Part shown: in pieces, positions 56,669-64,000 of the stretch
Numbering within the stretch: position 1 is the first letter of the stretch
Layout: the number at the start of each line of letters is the position of its first letter
Assembly: GCF_030272615.1 (NCBI RefSeq)
Contig: NC_081408.1
Span: 334,708,793-334,772,792, forward strand
Direction: 5' to 3'
DNA from: Cryptomeria japonica
Taxonomy: Eukaryota; Streptophyta; Pinopsida; Cupressales; Cupressaceae
DNA length: 64,000 nt
The notes under the pieces: generated by a model
Database searches by the model: none
Told to the model about the DNA's origin: nothing
Seen by the model: only the letters and a program-made list of their open reading frames with translations
Program-made: the position numbers and the translations under genes

Positions 56669-58120
56669 CTTTGTAGAGCAGTAGAAACTCCCTAAGGAAC
56701 CTTCCATCACATTTGATTCTAGTGAAACTATTAGGGCACCTGATGGTCCTTTATATATAGTTGTAAAAGTCAAGAATACACCTTGTCGTGGAGTGCTTAT
56801 TGATCCTTCTTGCATGGTTAATGTTATTACTGAAGAATTTCTCTTTACTTTACAATTGAATCAAGTGATCTATGACAAAACAAATGTGGTTGTGAAATTA
56901 TTTGATGCATTTTCTTCTACTGCATTTAGTTCTATTAAATTACCTATTGAAGTTCATAGCAAATCCCTTGATGTGAACTTTGCTATTATTCCTTCATCCG
57001 AACAATTTCGTGTGAGGCTAGGCTATCCTTGGCTATCTTCCATGAAAGCTATTGCTTCTCCTATCCACAAGTGTTTGAAATTTCCCCATAATGGTGAAGC
57101 TGTTACTATCAATCATAGTCTCTTTAAACCAGGTGAAAGAACTTCTAGCATTCCTATTGATTATTTTTGGCCTAAACAATTCCAATCTCTTCCACCGCGA
57201 AGTGATCATCTTTTCAAATCTTATCAAAAGTGGAAAATAGATATGTTCCTATCTCTAAGTGAACCTAGAACACCCAAACTTGATATTCCTATCGTTCTTG
57301 AGAAGGAAGTTCTTCCTTTGAAAGATACAACTAATGTCTTTCCTCAAGAAGATTCCCAACCCATTCCTATGGATGTGACTATGTCTATGTCTAATAAACT
57401 TTCTAAAATTAGCCCTATACCTCCTCGTCATGATGGACTTGGTCTCCTTCCTAAACCAAATATTCCTCCTTTATATGGAGCAGTTCCTCCTCCTTCCTTT
57501 TATAAAGAGAAGAGACCTTCCTCTTCTCCTATTATCCAACGTAAGAGACCACAACCTAAACACCCAAGTGATAAGGATGAGAACATTCCTCCTCCTCAAT
57601 CTTCCCAACTTCCTACTAAGACTAGACGAAATCATTCTGCGTGTGAACGCTGACGAAAGCATCATCTTATAGCTCAGGCAGTTGCTTCTCAAACTTTGCA
57701 ATCTCCAAAAACACCTTCAGCTAGTATTCTTCCATTTTCTCCTCAGCCGAAAATTGAGCCAAAATCTCCTAAACATAAGATGCATGATGGTTTTGATCCA
57801 GTGTAGGTTAAAGATCCTATTTTTATAAATCTTGATGATGATATAGATGAAAATGTTATTCATGATGAAAATGTTACTTCTCTTGCTTCTGATAGTGAAT
57901 ATGAATTTGTTGATATTGATAACCATTTATCTAGCGAATTTTCTAAAGCACTTATCCTAGCTCCTAGACAAGAACAACGTGGCTTGGACCATGAACATAA
58001 CCCTTGTTTGGATCTTGTGATAGCTCCATCTACTGTGTTGAATGTTCCTCCTCTAGCTTGTTTCCTGCCTTCCCGAAATATTGATCAACAAGATCGGGAG
58101 GTGGATGACGTGCTAAACTA
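56669..58120 (+). pseudogene. Protease-like part and acidic tail of A
   Basis: In another frame than gag: DGPLYIVVKVKNTPCRGVLI, then DPSCMVNVITEEFLFTL with the presumed catalytic Asp (about 56800), LFDAFSSTAFSSIKLPIEVH, and VRLGYPWLSSMKAIASPIHK, the terminal turn of retropepsins. The Asp-Pro-Ser in place of Asp-Ser/Thr-Gly leaves activity doubtful. After 57180 the protein is Pro/Ser-rich with a TGA at 57651 and a TAG near 57807, and ends in the acidic tail shared with A'. A 40-bp imperfect duplication (TCTCATAC...AATGTGATT) at 56606-56665 may account for the frame change. Confidence 0.65.
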
Positions 58121-58865
58121 GTTTCAATAGCATAGCAGACTCTCTCCTCCTCTCTTTTGTTACTTCTTCTATGTGTTATTCTCATTCTTCTATTTGTTGT
58201 CCTTAGTGTTGTCTACTTGAGGACGATGCAAAGCATTGAGATCTCTTTTGGTCTCTCTCATGTTGACTCAAAAGACACATGTGTTCCCTTCTTCTAGGTG
58301 ACCTTCCTTGATTAGGGAATGAAGAACAATTATGCATACATACATATGATATACATGAATTATCATATAGCATACTGACCCCGAGGAAAGTGAAGTCACC
58401 TCGTGATTCATGTTTTGTGTCTATTATCCTTGGGTTTATCTCACACTTGGGGGCTAAATCTTTGTGATAACGTGCTCCTTTCCCTTCTCATTTCTTATGT
58501 GTATCACTACATTAAAGCAATCACCCCCGTTGAGGCATGTGCAATTGCTTTAACGTAGGGGGGCATACACCCCGTCTATCCTTTCAAGATACTTGAAAAT
58601 CTCTTGACAAACTTAACTTTGCCTTGAAAATTTTTGGTATTTCTCTTGCATGACTCATAGTGAGGCAACCTTACTATTGACAGTCATGGTTCTCCCTCAT
58701 GATCTTCCCTTTTACTTTGTCAATCGAAGTCGTAAGATCCTTAGTCCACTGGGGGCTTGGCGTATCTTGCCTCCTTGACGTGGTGAAAGTCTTTCAATGT
58801 TGTTTCCTTGTACTTTACCAAAAGTATGGGTGTATGCTTATACTCCTGCTAAAGTGGGGGCTAAA

Positions 58866-60135
58866 TGTAACATCCTAAAATTGTGACACTTGCAATTTTG
58901 ACTGCATTTGGGTCTTCACAATGGTGACGCAACACTAAACTTGAATGGAGACCCTGAAACTTGTTCATGACATCAAAAACTGCATTTTTCAGCACCCTGG
59001 CCTGATCCTCCTTGCACCCTACTGTCCCTAGAGGTGGGACTAGGGCACCCAGTGCCCTGGTCCTTCAAGACCATAGCACCCAGCGCCCTGGTCCCCTAGG
59101 ACCATGGAACCCAGCACCCTGGTCCCTGGCCCTAATTTGGGCCCGGTCTCTTATGGGGCTTTAGGTCTTTAAGTTTGCAAATTGGAAAATAAAGTTGCTA
59201 TGTCGACCCATGGTCGGAAAAATCAGTCTTTCAACCCTAATTGGCAAGTATATAAACTACATTTCCTCTCCCATTTTGAGGAGGAAGGACATATGTGTAC
59301 AAGACACGAAAGCGATATTCAAACATTCAAGCATTCAAGCATTCAAGCATACAAGCATTCCTTCAAGCAATTGAGCATTCTAAGTCTCCATTCAAGACTA
59401 AGTGTTGCATTCAAGACAAGGATTCAACCATTGAAGAGGAGATCACATACAACATACAACATACAACAACATTTACACCTTCGCATGTAAGAATACAAAC
59501 ATTCTTACAACAAGGTATCAGTACTTTATTACATTATAAACATTTACATTTACAGCATTCTCATTTCTTGGTTAATTCCAAAACTAGGGTTTGACCTAAG
59601 GGTAAACCCCTAATCCCTAACCCCCCAATCGTCCTCTCTTTTTTGTGTGTAGGTTGCAGGTACGTGGCTGTAATTGAAGATCTAGAATCCTTGTGCAAAG
59701 ATGAACAAATCCCCCTTCGTTTCGTGGATTTTTCGAAGGACTGTGTGCACGTCGAGCACCATTGTCCCGTCAACTTTCGCTCAAATTTGCAGGACAGCAT
59801 CTTCTTGACATTTTACTGCTAATTCCAGGTCCGCAGCTTCATCCTATATTCCTATCTCTATTTATAAGTGAATCTTTCTCACTTTACATGCATTCCTAGC
59901 TCAATCCTTCTATCTACATTCTTTACAAAAGAGGGTAGCCTTGCTGTCACAACCCTTGAAACTCATTTAGAATCCAATCTTGCATTGTGTGGGATTGGAT
60001 CTTGTGGGTTTCAACCCCTCTTTTGAATGTAAAGTCTCCCCTAAGTGAAAACCGTCAACCCTAGTGACCTCCTTTCTCTCTCCTTGGAGTGGTGGGGGGA
60101 ACACTTAGGGTTGGATTGCGATTTTTCACTTTACA
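58866..60135 (+). repeat. 3' LTR of A
   Basis: 1270 bp from TGTAACATCC to TTCACTTTACA. It keeps the U3 tandem units (about 59035-59132), TATA box TATATAAA (59249-59256), AAGCATTC run (59326-59360, one unit more than the 5' LTR) and the U5 hairpin module lost from the 5' LTR. Confidence 0.9.
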
Positions 60136-60711
60136 ATTAGTAAGGACAGAATTCATTTTGCTAATGTAGAATATCCGATAACCAATCACCATGCAAGCAT
60201 ATTTAACTAGATCATCAAAGATGGTGTTGACAGTCATCGCCCATTGGTCACTCACAGAACCTGTGAGCTTTGTCATTTTAGTTTTGGTGACCTTTCTTAG
60301 AGCTGGTACCTCTCCAACATTACAAAAACTAGTGACAGCATGAATCACTTCTGGTGTGATATCATGTGTCTGCTTGAGATACATCTTGTCACCATCCACT
60401 CTGCTAGGGATGATGCGGATATGTTCTTCAGTAAATTCTTTCAGAAAATATACCGCATTGTGTAGTTTCATCTTCTCAAAGACACTATACTTAGGTTTGA
60501 TCTTCTTATCATCCCCACAGAATAGACTTAGCTGGGAATGAATAACTAGGGATCCTAGGTCTTCCAACTTACACTCTATATACCTGGAAATGTCTCCCTT
60601 GATAATAACTTTGGTGGGTATTTGGGATAGGGCGTTGTATTTCATTTTCTTTTGGAGAAATTCAACTGATTCTACGAGTGAACTAGAACTAGAGTGTGAT
60701 GCAGAGGCCAT
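60136..60711 (-). pseudogene. ORFx of B, N-terminal part
   Basis: Start taken at 60711 (MASASHSSSSSLVESVEFLQ), about 430 bp after the gag end. D begins its ORFx in the same way (MSSSSF at 18051). Open down to the A insertion with no stop: SQIPTKVIIKGDISRYIECK, HNAVYFLKEFTEEHIRIIPS, DITPEVIHAVTSFCNVGEVP, MTKLTGSVSDQWAMTV and MVIGYRIFYISKMNS. The apparent stop at 60061 lies in the A LTR and is an artefact of insertion. The rest is at 49620-52314. Product unknown; no signal peptide or membrane span. Confidence 0.68.
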
Positions 60712-61146
60712 GATCAAATGATAAGAAAGAATTTTGAGAAATACCTTCACGATCTGAAATTTAGGGTTTGCCAATGTCACCCACAATACACCCCTTCAGT
60801 TGCTAGATCACCGCTTAGTGTTCTTCACTGATAGATTGAAAAAGATTACTGGATTCCTTTTGCAAGATTTTTGAATTCACTTTGAATCGCTCATGTCGCT
60901 CTACTCTTGAAAATTCTTCTTTTGAAAATTGATAAGTGAAAATGATGACGAAAATCCCTTTTAAACAAGTTCTCAACTACCACAATAAATGCATTCACTG
61001 TTAGGGCATAAACCCTAATTTTTACTTTCACCACTTTAGATCTTCTATTGATTGATAGGTAACACATATCGGTAAGGGTCCTTACTGATATAAACTAGGG
61101 GTTCAAAATATTTCACTGATATGTTCCCCCTAAGATTTTTTAAAGC
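60712..61146 (-). other. Spacer between gag and ORFx of B
   Basis: About 430 bp without a conserved frame. D has a spacer of similar length between its fourth knuckle (17558) and 18051. How ORFx is translated (spliced transcript, own promoter) is not visible; I noticed no convincing splice pair. Confidence 0.5.
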
Positions 61147-62421
61147 TCAGTTTGCCGGTTCAGAGACTTCCACACTAGGTGCAGAAGCATGTTCATCCTG
61201 TGTATCTCTTTCTGATTTCTTTTTCCAAGTTTTGTTCATTTCCATTTGAATGATTTCAACATCAATCTTCCCTTCTAGAGTGATCAGTATCTCATCCGAT
61301 AGGTTCTTTCTCAATCTGCAAGTTCTGGCAATGTGTCCCAGTTTGTTGCAATGATAGCATACCATTCTAGGTGTTCTCCATGGTTTGTTATTCATATTTC
61401 CATTCTTCCTTCTACAAGTTACAGCTGTGTGACCACTACCATGACAGATCCAACAAGTTGCTTTCCAACTAGTTGCCACTTGATAACCAACTGACTGATG
61501 GTCATAGGTATTGTACCAGTTGGGATTTTGATTCACAGGAAGTTCCAAAATAACTCCTTGAGTCCTTGGAGGATATCTCCTGGTGTTGTGCAAAATTGAC
61601 CTATATTCAAATGCTCTATGCCCAAACTTGTTGCATGCATAACAGTTTCCATTGAATCTATTAGATTTAGGCATATTGTTTTGAAAGTAAGGAAAATTGT
61701 TGTAGGCCTTGCTTCTACACACATTAGCAATATGTCCTTCTTTGAGACAATTAAAGCAAATAGGTTTAAATTTTTTCTTACCTCTATCCTTGAATGTCGG
61801 TTGCTTCTTAGATGTTTCAGGTTTTGTTCCAGAGGTCTCACCTTTTTCATACCCAGAGAAACCAAGTCCAGTGGTATCCTTTACTGGCTTTGCTGATTCC
61901 AGCTTTTGCTCTAGCTTAGAAGTACTCTGATTGAATTTGGTAAGTATTTTCTTTGACTCAATAAGCTCCTTGGAAATAGCAGCATTGGACTCCATCAAGG
62001 TTGCATTCTCAAAAATAGCCATGTTTAGTTCACCTTGTATTTCTTCATTTTCCACTTTACTCTCCTAGAGATGAGTGGTAAGGGTACTGATTTCTTGCTT
62101 CAGCTTGGAGATCTCATGATCTTTGTGTTTTACCAGATCTTTAGCTTTCCTTCTATTCTCAAGCTCCTGACTCATTCTGATAGCCAGTCCTTCAAACTCC
62201 CTTCTCAGATTGGCTTTACATTCATTCAATTTTTCAACTTCTTCAACTAGGGCATCCATGTCGGCTTCATCAGAAGAGCTATTTTTAGTAAGTTCCATCA
62301 GTTTCTTAGCATGTTGTCTTCTTTTGGCCAAAGAGGCTTTATACTTTACTTTAAGTTCATCATAGGCTCTCTCAGTCTAAGTGAGATGATGAGTAAGTTC
62401 CCTCACACTGTATTTTCCCAT
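61147..62421 (-). pseudogene. Gag of B: coiled coil plus four CCHC knuckles
   Basis: Start at 62421 (MGKYSVRELTHHL), 36 bp from the primer site. About 425 codons with two ambers (about 62380 and 62064). The N-terminal half is coiled coil (ERAYDELKVKYKASLAK, LVEEVEKLNECKANLRREFE). After GLGFSGYEKGE come four knuckles: CFNCLKEGHIANVC (about 61760), CYACNKFGHRAFEY (last Cys now Tyr), CWICHGSGHTAVTC (about 61460) and CYHCNKLGHIARTC (about 61355). The number and spacing match D. The knuckles should bind the element RNA. No capsid family could be named. Confidence 0.8.
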
Positions 62422-62456
62422 ATCTCTTTCCAAGTGGTTAAACTTGTAGAAAGGTT

Positions 62457-62469
62457 GGCTCTGATACCA
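62457..62469 (-). other. Primer-binding site of B
   Basis: TGGTATCAGAGCC on the minus strand, two bases inside the 5' LTR; the initiator tRNA-Met site used by copia elements, identical to that of G over 12 bases. Confidence 0.88.
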
Positions 62470-62471
62470 AT

Positions 62472-63614
62472 TGATGAATAGTAAGAGGGGGGATGAATTA
62501 GTATGCCAAAAAATTCTATAAACAAACTCTTAAATAGTTTAGCAGATAACTGGTACAGCAGATTCACTAATAAACCTACAAACCAAATAGCAAACAAAGC
62601 AGTCACCCACAAGAGCACAATCACCATAACACAAGATATTTGACATGGAAACCCAAATGGGAAAAACCACAGTGAGAAGAAACTCACAAGTAACTATTTG
62701 CAGAATAGTAACCAGACCAGTTAAGGTCATACAATGTTCTTCATCAGAATAGATCCTATTAGGAATCTAGATCTCTATTAGGAGATAAGTCCTATTAAAG
62801 ACTACTCATTTAGAGGATTTAAGATCCACAGTTGTGAACCACCTTGTTATAGGATTTACAAAGGCTTTATTGAGCCTACCCTGTTAAGGGCTCTAGACAT
62901 GTCAAAGATGTGAGTAATCAACAAGTGAATGATCTAGCTAATAGCACAGTCTACTTAATTAGATCCTTGATAGCTCCTTGTTAATGCATTTCAGCATTAC
63001 TTCATTCTTCAATATCTCCACACTCTATCTCTTTAGACAGACCTAATCTTCTCTTCAATGATTGCACATAACTATTTCCATTCTATGTCTCACATATGCA
63101 AAACCCTCATTATATACAAACCCTAGACATGATGTCCTTATAAAGGAATCTGATTTCATGTCGGTCCAATAGGATTTGACTACAAGTTCCCAGGTTCAAT
63201 GCATCTAGACACATTTGGTAAGATGACACAAAAACACCACCAAAGTGTCGGTTGATGATAACTCATCACACATTATAGTAATACTAGTTGGTAACTCATC
63301 ACAAAGTAATACCGATTGATGACTCTCACAAATATATACCGGTTAATACAATATACCAATTACCGATTGTCAAAAATGAAGACTAGTAGAACATAGTATT
63401 CCGATCAAAAGTTAACTACTGCTTGGGTCCTTCATACCGCTTGAGATCGTTGAACTGCTTGGGATCCTCGTACCGCTTGGGGTCTTCATACAAACTGTGA
63501 CCAGTAAACCTTCTTCTACAAAATACTGATAGTCTAAACATAATACATTCAATAACATATAATAATATAGGTTGGAACAATTACCAGTTGAGCATAACTC
63601 ATACATAAAGAAAG
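62472..63614 (-). repeat. 5' LTR of B, outer end cut by C'
   Basis: Plus-strand start TGATGAATAGTAAGAGGGG; collinear with 48145-49359 to AAAGAAAG, then broken by the C' LTR. About 44 bp of the LTR should lie beyond C'. The words GACATGGAAACCCAAATGGG and AAAACCACAGTGAG are kept. Confidence 0.87.
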
Positions 63615-64000
63615 TGTTGGTATTTTAGATATGTTGATATGGTTTTGTCATTGATATCAACACTTATCAACTCTGGTCAGCCTACTAGCACTTGGAGAAT
63701 TGGCAATGTTCACCAGCAAGCAAGTGACTTATGCATAGTCACCTGTATTTGGTTCACCGACAGGATATATTGTTCACCAGCACTTGGAATGACATGGAAA
63801 ATACTTGGTTATGTTGAAGACATGGTTCAAACACTTAGTCTTGAAGATTTGTTCATTGGTATATTCGTGATTGCATATTTGGTGTTACTGGCAAATAGGT
63901 CCAGGATAAGCACTGACAAGCTTCTCTATTCCAGATCGGCATGACACACTATGGAGATAATTTAGTATTTTTGTAAATGCATTAAGCCGACATGTTGAAT
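63615..64000 (+). repeat. C-family LTR (C'), first 386 bp
   Basis: Starts TGTTGGTATTTTAGATATGT and follows the C LTRs (32653 on) to the window end with scattered transitions. It is inserted in the B 5' LTR; the duplication copy on the left is GAAAG (63610-63614). Whether a full element or a solo LTR follows cannot be seen. Confidence 0.85.

Larger units (their letters stand above)
52315..60135 (+). mobile_element. Element A, gag-protease-only gypsy-type LTR element
   Basis: 5' LTR 52315-53530, primer site (53534-53550), a 1.15-kb leader with a duplicated hairpin module, gag (54707-56668), protease-like part (56700-57653), acidic tail to 58120, polypurine tract AAAGTGGGGGC (58851-58861) and 3' LTR 58866-60135. 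No reverse transcriptase, RNase H or integrase exists, so it fits the terminal-repeat elements with gag only (TR-GAG type), extended by a protease. It sits in ORFx of B: AGTAG (52310-52314) and ATTAG (60136-60140) are the two target copies, one base different. Removal with one copy joins the ORFx frame exactly. Confidence 0.88.
48145..63614 (-). mobile_element. Element B, non-autonomous LTR element with gag and ORFx, split by A
   Basis: On the minus strand: 5' LTR (63614-62472), iMet primer site, gag with four knuckles (62421-61147), ORFx (60711-60136 continued 52314-49620), polypurine tract (49372-49361) and 3' LTR (49359-48145). Without A it is about 7.65 kb. No protease, reverse transcriptase or integrase is encoded: the stretch from the end of ORFx to the polypurine tract is about 250 bp. 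The left target copy is GCTCT (48140-48144). The outer 44 or so bases of the 5' LTR are cut off by C'. Confidence 0.85.

Noticed and set aside
60061-60135. C-terminal 25 residues of the minus-strand 241-residue ORF
   Set aside because: These codons lie in the 3' LTR of A, which interrupted ORFx; they are not part of the original protein.
1-64000. CRISPR arrays, tRNA or rRNA genes
   Set aside because: No regular spacer-repeat array was seen. The tRNA-like strings at 29919, 42638, 62457 and 53534 are primer-binding sites, only 12-17 bases long and placed next to LTRs.

Overview
The window is plant nuclear DNA made almost entirely of decayed, nested LTR retrotransposons. I see no intact host gene, rRNA, tRNA or CRISPR array. 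Evidence for a plant: Ty1/copia elements with initiator-tRNA-Met primer sites, a Ty3/gypsy element of Tat-lineage type with two RNase H domains, and a plant mobile domain (PMD) reading frame. The deep nesting, many in-frame stops and few large deletions fit a large, slowly purged genome such as a conifer or another gymnosperm, but the species is an inference I cannot test here.

Layout. 1-3728: 3' end of a gag-protease-only element (A', + strand), its LTR split by a solo gypsy LTR (1829-3144). 3729-9565: older sequence with unrecognised ORF fragments, a gypsy LTR on the minus strand (K, about 4640-6121), a degenerate LTR-like block and a solo copia-type LTR (8604-9398). 9566-44288: one Tat-like gypsy element on the minus strand (E1, about 15.6 kb of its own sequence), split by three insertions: D (15777-22526, + strand) in integrase, C (28871-33707, + strand, copia) in gag and G (36685-44162, minus strand, copia, the best preserved pol) in the leader. 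44289-47671: a second E-family element (E2, + strand) inserted in the 5' LTR of E1. 47672-48144: part of a copia-type LTR (F) inside the E2 gag. 48145-63614: element B (minus strand), inserted in F and itself split by A (52315-60135, + strand). 63615-64000: start of a C-family LTR (C') inserted in the end of B.

Main result. B and D are two independent insertions with the same unusual plan: LTR, a gag with four CCHC zinc knuckles behind a coiled coil, a second long reading frame (called ORFx here) that I do not recognise, and LTR, with no protease, integrase or reverse transcriptase. Their ORFx proteins align by eye over the N-terminal 250 or so residues. They share LTR ends, polypurine tract and (in B) primer site with the copia elements C and G, which suggests mobilisation in trans by copia enzymes. 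A is a second kind of non-autonomous element, of gypsy affinity, coding only for gag and protease. Its transcript would carry a repeated hairpin module with a GTGCAC palindrome, resembling retroviral dimerisation signals. E1 carries an antisense PMD gene with its own TATA box between pol and the 3' LTR, plus a G-patch between protease and reverse transcriptase.

Relative ages follow from the nesting: K is older than E1; E1 is older than C, D, G and E2; E2 is older than F, F than B, and B than A and C'. Excising A, C or D with one 5-bp target duplication puts the interrupted frame back in register, which supports the boundaries given.
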